Made by a program: the position numbers and the translations under genes
Assembly: GCA_963845495.1 (NCBI GenBank)
Contig: CAWJTH010000132.1
Coordinates: 18,634-82,633, forward strand
DNA length: 64,000 nucleotides
Source of the DNA: JAZKFT01 sp963845495
Lineage (GTDB): Bacteria > Bacteroidota > Bacteroidia > Chitinophagales > Chitinophagaceae
Reading direction: 5' to 3'
Notes under the pieces: generated by a model
Seen by the model: the letters and a program-made list of their open reading frames with translations, nothing else
What the model was told of the DNA's origin: nothing
Database searches by the model: none
Part shown: piece by piece, positions 33,701-42,123 of the stretch
How positions within the stretch are numbered: position 1 is the first letter of the stretch
How the letters are laid out: every line of letters starts with the position of its first letter

Positions 33701-36700
33701 TTAAAATGCCGCATTAAGCCCAAATGTGAAACCACGTGTCCAGGTTGCGCTAACCGCGGTTGGCGAAGTGGCAGAACCTGTTGAATTGATAACGTCAGGA
33801 TCAAGGAATTTTACTTTTGAATACAGCATACCAGGGTTTGCAATCTGAAAATAAAGTCTCAGGTTAGACAAGCCTGTCTTTTTTAGACTACCGCCGGTAA
33901 AGGTGTAAGCCATTGAGATATTGCGGACCTTAAGGTAAGAACCATCTTTATAACCCAATGCGGCAGAATAAATATCGCCGGTGGCTGTTGTGTAAATCGG
34001 CTTTTGGTATTCAGCATTTTGGTTGGCCTCGGTATAATAATTTATCAGCCTTTCATTAGAACGGCCCACTTCGCTTTCGCCACCCGTGTTGATGAAGTAT
34101 TTTAAACGCCCGTAAATAAGGCATGATAAATCAAAACCTTTGTAGGAGAATGAGTTGGTCATTCCCACCACCCACCGTGGCCTCGTGCTTCCTATAATAA
34201 CCCGGTCGTTGTTGGCGTCAATTTTATAGTCGCCGTTTTGATCCACCGGTCTTACATTGCCTGGTGTAAAGTTGGTGCCGTTTGCATTGAATTTTGCGAT
34301 TTCTGCTGCATCAGAAGTATGCCACAAGCCATTAGTTTGATAACCGTATATTACGTTTAATGATTGATTGATAAACCAGTTGTTATTGATGTCATCTTGT
34401 TTGCCATTCGCCAAAGAAACAATATGATCTTTTTGCCAGCTTGCATTTAAGCTAGTTGTCCATTGAAAATTCCTTGAATTGATATTAACGGTATTTAAAC
34501 TTAGATCAAAACCTTTATTTGCGGTTTGCCCTATATTGGATAAAGTTGATAGGTATCCCGTTACCGAAGGAATGGAACGGTTTAGCAATAGGTCTTTGGT
34601 TTGTGAAGTGTACACATCAAACGAGCCAGTGATCCGCCTTTTTAATATTGAAAAGTCTATACCAAGATTGTATTGGGTTGTTTTTTCCCAGCCGAGCAAT
34701 GGATTGGCAAACGCGTTAGACGGAAGAGAACCTGCTGTAACGGTAGAACTGAATGGGTAAAACAACGGCGTTATGGCACCTAGTGTAGAATAAGGGTTAA
34801 CGGCCGAATTACCGGTAACACCTGCCCCAAACCTTAGTTTCAAATCGTTTACCCAGTTAGTACTTTTCATAAAGTTTTCTTTGTTGATACGCCATGCCAG
34901 CGCAGCACTTGGAAACAGAGAATATTTGTGTCCGGGTGCAAATTGGGAAGCGCCATCTTCCCGTGCAGAAACGGTTAACAAATATTTATCAGCGTAGCCG
35001 TAATTAACCCGTGCCATGTAAGACAGCAATTGTTTTTGCAACAAATTGGAACCATAGCTAAGCAAGTTTCCAGCTGGGATGTTTGTTTGGGTCAATGCAT
35101 TCCAACGCTGGCTGGCAAAAGGTATATTACTTGCTGAAATTGAACTTGAATCAGCATTAAATTGTGTTTGGCTCTGCAATAAAGTAACACCGATGGTATG
35201 TTTGCCAAATGATTTATCGTAATACAACAAATTGTCAAGCGTATAAGAAAAGGTTTGGCTTTTGGCTAACGAAGCATAGTTGGTGCCCGCGCTGTTTACC
35301 GATTGCGCATCGATATATACCCCATCGCGAAAAAGCGAAAAATCCGGGCCGAAATTCAAGCGGTATTTTAACCCTTTCAATATAGGGATCAAGTTGCCTA
35401 CATTCACCTGAGCATACAAGCTACCAAAAGCCCGCAGGTTGGTACGTTGGTCTTGGGAAAGATTCCATTCGTTTACAATTGTTTTAAAGGCAACATCACC
35501 ACCTGGGTAAATAATTTTGTTTCCCGCACTATCATACGGAACCGTATAAGTGAAAAGCGCCCGGGCCGATTCATAAATACCTGTACCTTGGCTAGACACC
35601 AAGCCACCGAAGTTAATAGAAGACTCACCAAACTCTTGCACGCTGTAAGCAACATTTATATTGCTGCCCATCGAAAACCAGTTATTGGCAACAATATCTA
35701 TACTTGATTTAGCGGTATATCTTTTATAAGATTGTCCTTTTAAAACGCCTGTATTATCCAAATAGCCGAAAGAGCCATATGCTTTTATTTTATCTGAACC
35801 GCCACTTACGCTTATCTGGTTGTCGGAAGTTACACCAGTTTGTTTTACCATGCCTTTCCAATCGGTAGTGGTAACTTTTGAACCATCCCAAGTGCCGCTG
35901 GCCCAACCCTTGGCAATGTTAGCCCAAGCAGATGCGTCAATGGTAGAGAAAACATTCTTTTGGTCGTTAACTAATGTAGGCTGGTCGCCCCTGGGGTACA
36001 AAGTTGGATTGGAATAGTAAAGCGCCCAGCGCCTATAGTCTATAGATTGCGATGCGTTCATAGACTTGCTGTTATCTTGCAAACTTTGGGTGGTTACCGA
36101 GCTATTAAAGCTTAAGGTCGTTTTTCCAGTTTTTCCAGTTTTGGTAGTTACAATAACCACCCCGTTTGCACCCCGGGAACCATATATGGCCGTGGCAGAT
36201 GCATCTTTCAATACATCAATTGATGCTATATCGTTAGGGTTTATATTATCTATACCACCGGTTGTCAGTGGAATTCCATCTACTACAAAAAGCGGCGAGT
36301 TTGATGCCGCTAATGACCGCACACCACGTATAGTGATATCACCCACCGTACCTGGCCGCTCGTTCGAGGTAATATCAACACCTGCCACTTTCCCCTGCAT
36401 GGCCTCAACCGCATTGCTTACCGGCCGAGATTTAATATCGTTTTGATTAATGCCTGCAACCGCTCCCGTCACATCGCTTTTTTTAACGGTAGCATAACCA
36501 ACCACCACCACATCATCCAACGAGCCGGCGCTGGAAGCCAGCGTAATGGTGATGGTACTTTTTCCGCCAACGGAAACAGTTTGTTCCGCAAAGCCGGTAC
36601 TAGTAATTACTAAATCGACATTGGCCGATGGCATATTGATTTCAAAACTACCATCTGGTTTAGTAGCAGTGAAAATATTTTGGCCCTTCACTTTTACAGT

Positions 36701-36835
36701 GGCGCCATCCACCGGTTTTCCGGAGTTGTCAATAACCTTACCGGTTACTTTAAATTTGTTCTGGGAAAAGGAATTAGCATACAAAAGTAGAAATAGCACA
36801 AGTAAATGCCATTTACTGCAAGCAGTCGTTTTCAT
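33701..36835 (-). CDS. SusC/RagA family TonB-linked outer membrane transporter
   Basis: A 1044-residue transporter. After the signal peptide come an N-terminal carboxypeptidase-regulatory-like domain (KFKVTGKVIDNSGKPVDGAT, about 28-110), the plug domain (DDVVVVGYATVKKSDVTGAV, SPLFVVDGIPL, TAIYGSRGANGVVIVTT) and a 22-strand barrel to the C-terminal Phe (TRGFTFGLNAAF). It imports a bulky nutrient with energy from TonB, together with the SusD encoded next. No adjacent sigma/anti-sigma pair is visible. Confidence 0.96.
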   Translation of the reverse strand: MKTTACSKWHLLVLFLLLYANSFSQNKFKVTGKVIDNSGKPVDGATVKVKGQNIFTATKPDGSFEINMPSANVDLVITSTGFAEQTVSVGGKSTITITLASSAGSLDDVVVVGYATVKKSDVTGAVAGINQNDIKSRPVSNAVEAMQGKVAGVDITSNERPGTVGDITIRGVRSLAASNSPLFVVDGIPLTTGGIDNINPNDIASIDVLKDASATAIYGSRGANGVVIVTTKTGKTGKTTLSFNSSVTTQSLQDNSKSMNASQSIDYRRWALYYSNPTLYPRGDQPTLVNDQKNVFSTIDASAWANIAKGWASGTWDGSKVTTTDWKGMVKQTGVTSDNQISVSGGSDKIKAYGSFGYLDNTGVLKGQSYKRYTAKSSIDIVANNWFSMGSNINVAYSVQEFGESSINFGGLVSSQGTGIYESARALFTYTVPYDSAGNKIIYPGGDVAFKTIVNEWNLSQDQRTNLRAFGSLYAQVNVGNLIPILKGLKYRLNFGPDFSLFRDGVYIDAQSVNSAGTNYASLAKSQTFSYTLDNLLYYDKSFGKHTIGVTLLQSQTQFNADSSSISASNIPFASQRWNALTQTNIPAGNLLSYGSNLLQKQLLSYMARVNYGYADKYLLTVSAREDGASQFAPGHKYSLFPSAALAWRINKENFMKSTNWVNDLKLRFGAGVTGNSAVNPYSTLGAITPLFYPFSSTVTAGSLPSNAFANPLLGWEKTTQYNLGIDFSILKRRITGSFDVYTSQTKDLLLNRSIPSVTGYLSTLSNIGQTANKGFDLSLNTVNINSRNFQWTTSLNASWQKDHIVSLANGKQDDINNNWFINQSLNVIYGYQTNGLWHTSDAAEIAKFNANGTNFTPGNVRPVDQNGDYKIDANNDRVIIGSTRPRWVVGMTNSFSYKGFDLSCLIYGRLKYFINTGGESEVGRSNERLINYYTEANQNAEYQKPIYTTATGDIYSAALGYKDGSYLKVRNISMAYTFTGGSLKKTGLSNLRLYFQIANPGMLYSKVKFLDPDVINSTGSATSPTAVSATWTRGFTFGLNAAF

Positions 36836-37153
36836 GGTTGAGCAACGTTTCGTTAAAAAATGTTAATTAAAACTCAATAATATATTAAAGATAAGTATCC
36901 TGTACCGTCCTGAAAAGAGGAAATTTTGTACGAAACCGTTTTCGTAACTCCGTCATGGAAATTCATTGCCCGTGCGAGGTTTATAAACGTCGATTGCAAT
37001 AAACGCAAAGAAAAAAATGAAAAAAAGTTTGCTATTAGTATCATCCTGAATAATGTGGGTTTTGGGTCTTTGCGGTTGTATACTTAAATATTTTTTGCCG
37101 TTAAGCTTGACCAGACCAACAACTCGATGATATCTTGGGTTTAATGGCACAAA

Positions 37154-37247
37154 ACGTTCCTACGGAACGAGGGCAAAGCATCTAAATATAATTTTACTAC
37201 ACTTAGGTCGGTGGTCGTCATAGTATATGCTCGTTCCGTAGGAACGT
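37154..37247. repeat. MITE-like inverted repeat (CGTTCCTACGGAACG)
   Basis: ACGTTCCTACGGAACGAG at 37154-37171 is the exact reverse complement of 37230-37247, and each arm is itself a near-palindrome. The 58-base centre is A/T-rich. The region from 36836 to 37400 contains no convincing gene. No transposase is present, so any mobility would need help in trans. Confidence 0.8.
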
Positions 37248-37400
37248 GTCGTGCTGCGAACAATTTTACACGACAAGCGTCTGATTATCAGTAAATATTA
37301 TCCAAAACTCACGTTAAATGATGATTGCATTCCTTTCATGCCATATTTATCGGATAAACGAATGCGTAGATGTCAAAGCAATAACTTATCGGCACTGCCC

Positions 37401-37573
37401 ATGCCCATCTTTAACCACCGATTGATAGTATAAAGACTATCAAATGCCCGTGCTTAACCACCGATCGGTAGTATCGAGACTATCAAATGCCCGTCCCTTA
37501 ACCATCAATTGGTAGTACCCAGACTACCAATTGGCCGTTAAAAACAATCAATCGATAGTATTAAGACTGCCAA
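37401..37573. repeat. Four 43-bp tandem repeats with conserved, covarying hairpins
   Basis: Units begin at 37401, 37444, 37487 and 37531 (the third is 44 bases). Each holds a hairpin of the form TTGATAGT-loop-ACTATCAA. The stem sequence differs between units, yet pairing is kept: TTGATAGT/ACTATCAA in unit 1 and TTGGTAGT/ACTACCAA in unit 3, with an A-T to G-C compensatory change. Units 2 and 4 have one or two mismatches. It lies upstream of the 3' end of the minus-strand GNAT. Confidence 0.85.
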
Positions 37574-37592
37574 TCTGTATTGCCAACACAAA

Positions 37593-37611
37593 TGCCCGTA
37601 CAAAACGGGCA
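37593..37611 (-). terminator. Hairpin TGCCCGT/ACGGGCA downstream of the GNAT gene
   Basis: A 7-bp perfect stem with a 5-base loop lies 30 bases beyond the GNAT stop codon, at the edge of the 43-bp repeat array (its ATGCCCG word is shared with the repeat unit). Confidence 0.55.
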
Positions 37612-37640
37612 CTCGGATTTTCCTATCAGGATAAGTTGAG

Positions 37641-38132
37641 CTAATGGTTCCTAGCGATTGTCATATTAACCGCCGTCCATGTTTCACCATTTATTTCATG
37701 CACATGTTTTTTATTTGGGTTGATGATAAAGCCAACTTTCTCGTAACAACGAATGGCTGCTTTATTCCAGTCATACACATTCAGTTCCACCATTGTTATT
37801 GTGGGATGTTCAAACGAAAATTTTATTAATTGTCGGATGATTTGTTCACCAAAACCTTTGCCGCGATCAGTTTCATCGCCAATTATAACACGGCCTAATT
37901 TGGAAACATCACCAGTTAAATAATACTCGCAATGGCCAATAACTTTGTTATCAGTAGTGTCAACGGCTTTAAATGCAAATCGGTTCGAATCGTTGATATA
38001 AGTTTCCAATTGTTCAACCGTTAATGGGAAAGAAAAGTTTTTACCCGCAAATTGCACCAATATTTCTTCGGTGTTTGCCCAAGCAATTAGGCGGTTAAAA
38101 TCGGCTGGCGTAAAAGGTTGGAGGGAAATCAT
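37641..38132 (-). CDS. GNAT family N-acetyltransferase
   Basis: A 163-residue GCN5-related acetyltransferase with the acetyl-CoA loop in DRGKGFGEQIIRQL (about residues 90-105) and the C-terminal VGFIINP block. These enzymes acetylate amino groups of small molecules or proteins. The RimJ/RimL-like subgroup is plausible but the substrate is not evident. It lies downstream of the ribonuclease operon, separated by about 106 bases. Confidence 0.88.
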   Translation of the reverse strand: MISLQPFTPADFNRLIAWANTEEILVQFAGKNFSFPLTVEQLETYINDSNRFAFKAVDTTDNKVIGHCEYYLTGDVSKLGRVIIGDETDRGKGFGEQIIRQLIKFSFEHPTITMVELNVYDWNKAAIRCYEKVGFIINPNKKHVHEINGETWTAVNMTIARNH

Positions 38133-38238
38133 TAGCAGTTAAATAATTTAGGATCTTCTAAAATTTATTTGTAAAGATGTTAAGTTGTTTTATGGGCATA
38201 GAATGAGGAGCGGAAGCTATTCAACCGATGACCTTCCA

Positions 38239-39618
38239 TTATTTCAAATCTGGCATCAACACTTCATCATCTTTTATCATAAACGAAAGCCGATAATAAT
38301 CGATATTTTCTGCCACCCACGGATCTTGTATTTTCCATTCCCTAAAAGTATCGTTGCTTACCAACATGCAATGTTTGCTTTTTACATATTGTATGATAAA
38401 AACGTCAGCCGAAGTTTCGGCTGGCGCCTCTTGGTAAGTTGCGATTTCCTTTAATTTCCCCAAGTTTTCTCTATCTTCCAGTCGGTGGTATAAAGATGCG
38501 TCTGCAAAAATAGAAATATCGTTAAACCCCTTTTCTTTTAAAAAGGCAACCATTTTAATCATGTTTTCGGCACGTGGTTTTGTGCCTTTAATTCCGTGGC
38601 TGTTGTGCGCCACGTTGCTGCCATCCAATATCACTTTTCTATCTTGTATACGGTTCAGCTGAAAGAATTCGCCATCCATATCATACAACCCATATTTAAC
38701 GGTATGCTCGCTTTGAAGAAACTCGATTACCGAAATAGAGCCATTTAACGAAACGGTAAACCAGTTAGGTAAATTAGGGTTTTCAGGACAATAGTATTCT
38801 TCTTTTAGTTTATTGTGGAGTTCAATCAATTTATTGATGGATACTTTTTTACCTTGTTCTATTTTGGAAAGCAATATCAGCAATAACTTTTTGTCGTCTG
38901 TAATGTCATCGGCACCCACTTTTCTAATATCTAGCAACTTTAAATAATCGGGCCTATTTTTAGCTCCTAATTTTCTGGCATCGTCCAACTCCCCAAAAGT
39001 AATAAAGCCGTTTTTGATGGCTTCATCGTAATCATTAAAAAATATAAAATCTCGTTCTACAGCAGCTTTTTTTACATCTGCATTAGCAAAGCCAGCTTGA
39101 AGTGCTGTTATTAACGAAGAAAAATTTTCAAAATTATTTTGTTCGGAGAACTGGTACAATTGGTAAGGGTTTTGAAATTCGGGCATTTCAGGAAAATTGT
39201 TTTGGGCAGCCAATTGGTTGTTGTATTCGGTGAAGCCCGTAATGAAACCCTTGTTTTTTAGATCCTGGAAAACATCGTGGCTTGCAATACCTGCCTCTTT
39301 TACCATTTTAAATTCTTCATATTTGGCATAGCCTTCTTTTTCTGCCTCATAAAAAATAGCGGCCGATGGAAAATGGTTTTTTTCGGCTTTAGTAATATCG
39401 TGCAGGTTCTGGTAGCCGTTAGCTGCTAACCGTAATAATGCATTTTCTTGCAAAACTGCAAAATGGGTAAGGTTGTTGTGCGCATCTTTTAGCTTAAAAA
39501 ATAATTTTGACTGAAAAATTTCTAAATAGCGTGAAAATTCGTCGATGCTAATAAAATCGATGATTGTAGCGGCTTGTGCAATAGTAGCTTGCACATATTT
39601 TGCTTCATGGTACTTCAT
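38239..39618 (-). CDS. Regnase/Zc3h12a-like NYN-domain ribonuclease with 14-residue repeats
   Basis: A 459-residue protein. Residues about 325-459 form a PIN-like NYN domain close to the Zc3h12a (Regnase) type: VILDGSNVAHNSHG with Asp332, FADAS with Asp373, SADVF with Asp405 and LVSNDTFREW with Asp423. These are the acidic metal ligands expected for a Mg2+-dependent endoribonuclease. Residues 67-136 and 161-230 hold two blocks of five 14-residue repeats of the type xGFxxxxEFxxAxK. The centre (about 240-320) is unassigned. It starts 2 bases after the preceding gene, so translation is coupled. Function unknown. Confidence 0.8.
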   Translation of the reverse strand: MKYHEAKYVQATIAQAATIIDFISIDEFSRYLEIFQSKLFFKLKDAHNNLTHFAVLQENALLRLAANGYQNLHDITKAEKNHFPSAAIFYEAEKEGYAKYEEFKMVKEAGIASHDVFQDLKNKGFITGFTEYNNQLAAQNNFPEMPEFQNPYQLYQFSEQNNFENFSSLITALQAGFANADVKKAAVERDFIFFNDYDEAIKNGFITFGELDDARKLGAKNRPDYLKLLDIRKVGADDITDDKKLLLILLSKIEQGKKVSINKLIELHNKLKEEYYCPENPNLPNWFTVSLNGSISVIEFLQSEHTVKYGLYDMDGEFFQLNRIQDRKVILDGSNVAHNSHGIKGTKPRAENMIKMVAFLKEKGFNDISIFADASLYHRLEDRENLGKLKEIATYQEAPAETSADVFIIQYVKSKHCMLVSNDTFREWKIQDPWVAENIDYYRLSFMIKDDEVLMPDLK

Positions 39619-39620
39619 AT

Positions 39621-40757
39621 TTAATCTATGTTGATTGTTTTTTTTGTGGTTAGTATCATTGTTTCTATGTTGGTTGTTTCGTTATCTTTTTTTATGTTAT
39701 CATCGGGCAATAATTTATAAAACATAACTGGCCATTTGTGATGATAGCGTTTATCTTTTGCTTGCAACATCTTCATTTTTTCTGCGGTCTCAGCCTTTAT
39801 GATGCCAAATTGTAAATGATAATCCAACAAAAGCTGGAAAGGTATTTCTGCAATGCCAATTGTTATTGGATATGCTTTGTTGGTTAATATTTGCAGGTGC
39901 TTCATGTGACCATCATCTGTAAGCAAGTTATTTATTTTTTCGGCTGCAGGTTTTAATGCCAAGTTTATTAAATTTTTTCTTTCCTCAAAATCATTTTCCT
40001 CAAAGCACATAGTAATCCATTTGTCAACCATAGCGCAAAAAATTGTTCGGACGTCTGCCAATTTTTTTCTTAATACCACAAGTTCGGACGCTTTTAGAAA
40101 TTTGATATTAGGTATGATTATTAGTGGCTCAATCATTATATTATCCAATATGCCAGCATCTAAATGATTGACGTCAAATTGGTTAATTTGTTTTATGGAA
40201 GGCAAATGGAAAAAATGTTCATGCAATAAAAACAATTTTGTTTTGTTTGCTTCGTCAAAATCAAGACTCAATACACTACTTCCCTTTATTTCTGATTTGC
40301 TTGATTTTTCCAGATTTGATGAATTTGTTGCAAAGCCGTTTATTATTTCTCCATCTACCAGCTCGGCCAGTTCTGCAAACCCAGATTGTACATAATGTTT
40401 GTCGGTATGCTCGGTAACATAAATTTTATAAAGCACTGCTAATTGTTGCTCCATTTGCTTCATCGAAGCAATAATATGGGCAGGTTTATTTTTACTTTTA
40501 TTTAAAATTTTATTTAGCTGTCTAATTAGTTGATAGTCAACTGGGTCTTCTTCATATTCAAGCTTGCTTTTAGCCTCTACAAAATCTAATCTTTGATTTA
40601 ATGAAAACCGTTCAAATATTTCTTTATATCTAAATTCAAAGATGGTGTCGCCGGTTAATGCCAATTTTTCGCCAAACAGGTAAGCAATGCGCATTGCCAG
40701 TGAATCAGAAATCCTGTCTATAGCGGAGCGAAAAGTATTGAAAGTAATAAGTTGCAT
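39621..40757 (-). CDS. Uncharacterised protein, paralog B of a tandem pair
   Basis: A 378-residue protein that I cannot assign. It is paralogous to the gene upstream over its whole length, with the same size and shared blocks: MQLITFNT at the N-terminus, SDSLAMRIAYLFGE, LSLDFDEA, KLFLLHEHFF, MIEPL, NFEERK, IAEIPFQLLLDYH, KWPVMFY and the C-terminal TTKKTINID. There is no signal peptide or membrane segment, so it is cytoplasmic. It is followed by the NYN ribonuclease with a 2-base gap, which implies co-expression in stoichiometric amounts. No catalytic motif is evident. Confidence 0.75.
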   Translation of the reverse strand: MQLITFNTFRSAIDRISDSLAMRIAYLFGEKLALTGDTIFEFRYKEIFERFSLNQRLDFVEAKSKLEYEEDPVDYQLIRQLNKILNKSKNKPAHIIASMKQMEQQLAVLYKIYVTEHTDKHYVQSGFAELAELVDGEIINGFATNSSNLEKSSKSEIKGSSVLSLDFDEANKTKLFLLHEHFFHLPSIKQINQFDVNHLDAGILDNIMIEPLIIIPNIKFLKASELVVLRKKLADVRTIFCAMVDKWITMCFEENDFEERKNLINLALKPAAEKINNLLTDDGHMKHLQILTNKAYPITIGIAEIPFQLLLDYHLQFGIIKAETAEKMKMLQAKDKRYHHKWPVMFYKLLPDDNIKKDNETTNIETMILTTKKTINID

Positions 40758-40791
40758 AAAGTAGATTTTTTGAATTGTTTAATGTTAGTAG

Positions 40792-41928
40792 CTAATCAAC
40801 GCTGATTGTCTTTTTTGTAACTAATGTTGTTGCGCTGCTTTCATCGGCAAATTTTAAATTGGTATTTCCAGCATCGGTCCATCTATAAAATATTACCGGC
40901 CATTTACGGTTAAACTTTTCTTCTGTTTGTTGTAAAACTTTAAGTTGGCGAAGGGCACCATCTTTTATTATTTTATAGTGTACATGATAATCGAGGATCA
41001 ATTGAAAAGGAATTTCAGCAATGCATACCTCAATGGCCCTTTCATTGTTTGTAACCATCTCCAAATGTTTAAAATTGGGATGGTTAAGCATCACATCCTT
41101 TATTTTTTTTGCAGCGGCTAATATTCCTGATTGTAAAATAGTTTTTCTTTCTTCGAAATTTGTTCCGTTGCAAGTTAAGTTTACCCATTCCTCAAATTTT
41201 TCATGAAAATGCTGCCTCGCAGTGGTCAACTCATTTCTTATTAATTTAAGTTCTGAAATTTTTAAAGAAGATGGGTTGGGCATAGTAAACAACGGTTCAA
41301 TCATTACCGTCGTAGTTAAATTAGCATCAGGATGATCAGCGTCAACATAGATATGATTATCAGCAAAGGGTTGGCGAAAAAAATGTTCTTTCAGCAGGAA
41401 TATTTTAGTTGGGCTTGCTTCATCAAAATCTAAGCTCAATATGCAGCTTGCTTTAACGTTTTTATCAAGTGTCGACTCCTCATCAATTAGTCCGGTTATA
41501 AAAACTTTTAGTATTTTTTCGTCAATCAAATCAACCAACGCAATAAAACCGGATGACATTAAAAGCTTGTCGGAATAATTTTTGACAACGCTATCGAAAA
41601 TTGCAGTAACCGAACGTTCTAACTTTTGATAGGCTGCAATAAGTTGTGTCGTTTTATTTTTACTAGCTGCAAAGTTTTTGATTATCCTCTTGGTGTTGTA
41701 ATAATCGATACCGGGGTTGTAACTGTTTTCATTATTATACATTTGTTCCAAAAAATCTACTTTATACTTTAAAGATGTGCGGGCAAGCATTTCTTTAAAA
41801 GCGAAATCGTGTACCACGTTGCCAGCCATAGCCACTGTTTCGCCAAGCAAATAAGCAATACGGATGGCAAGCGAGTCTGAATCCCTGTCTATTATAGAAG
41901 CAGTGGTATTAAAAGTAATTATTTGCAT
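40792..41928 (-). CDS. Uncharacterised protein, paralog A of a tandem pair
   Basis: A 378-residue cytoplasmic protein, first gene of the three-gene unit. It shares MQIITFNT, SDSLAIRIAYLLGE, LSLDFDEA, IFLLKEHFF, MIEPL, NFEERK, IAEIPFQLILDYH and TTKKTISVD with paralog B, 34 bases downstream. The conserved parts are the first 40 residues, the middle and the end. A region near residues 45-115 is divergent and may confer specificity. No known domain recognised; the predicted structure looks mixed helix/strand. Confidence 0.75.
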   Translation of the reverse strand: MQIITFNTTASIIDRDSDSLAIRIAYLLGETVAMAGNVVHDFAFKEMLARTSLKYKVDFLEQMYNNENSYNPGIDYYNTKRIIKNFAASKNKTTQLIAAYQKLERSVTAIFDSVVKNYSDKLLMSSGFIALVDLIDEKILKVFITGLIDEESTLDKNVKASCILSLDFDEASPTKIFLLKEHFFRQPFADNHIYVDADHPDANLTTTVMIEPLFTMPNPSSLKISELKLIRNELTTARQHFHEKFEEWVNLTCNGTNFEERKTILQSGILAAAKKIKDVMLNHPNFKHLEMVTNNERAIEVCIAEIPFQLILDYHVHYKIIKDGALRQLKVLQQTEEKFNRKWPVIFYRWTDAGNTNLKFADESSATTLVTKKTISVD

Positions 41929-42123
41929 GTAATGAAATTTTTGTTTTAAAATTTTATTAAATCGGTGTTTTTATTAAATACTATTTAATGTTTTTTGAAT
42001 TATAGGTTAAAAAAAAAGCAACACAGGTTTGCACCTATGCTGCTTGGATTTAATTTTTTATTCTTCTTAATTAATTGTCGCCTACTATATTCTTCTTATT
42101 CATTGTCGCCCTACAAAAGGTTG

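Noticed and set aside
36953..37150. 65-codon minus-strand ORF after the SusC promoter region
   Set aside because: It overlaps repeat words and has no recognisable domain or promoter; the spacer appears non-coding.
37401..37573. CRISPR array
   Set aside because: Units are adjacent and similar throughout, without unique spacers, and no cas gene is near.
38239..41928. Calling the three-gene unit an anti-phage system
   Set aside because: Only the ribonuclease domain is recognised; nothing in the sequence shows phage restriction, so this is left as a hypothesis.
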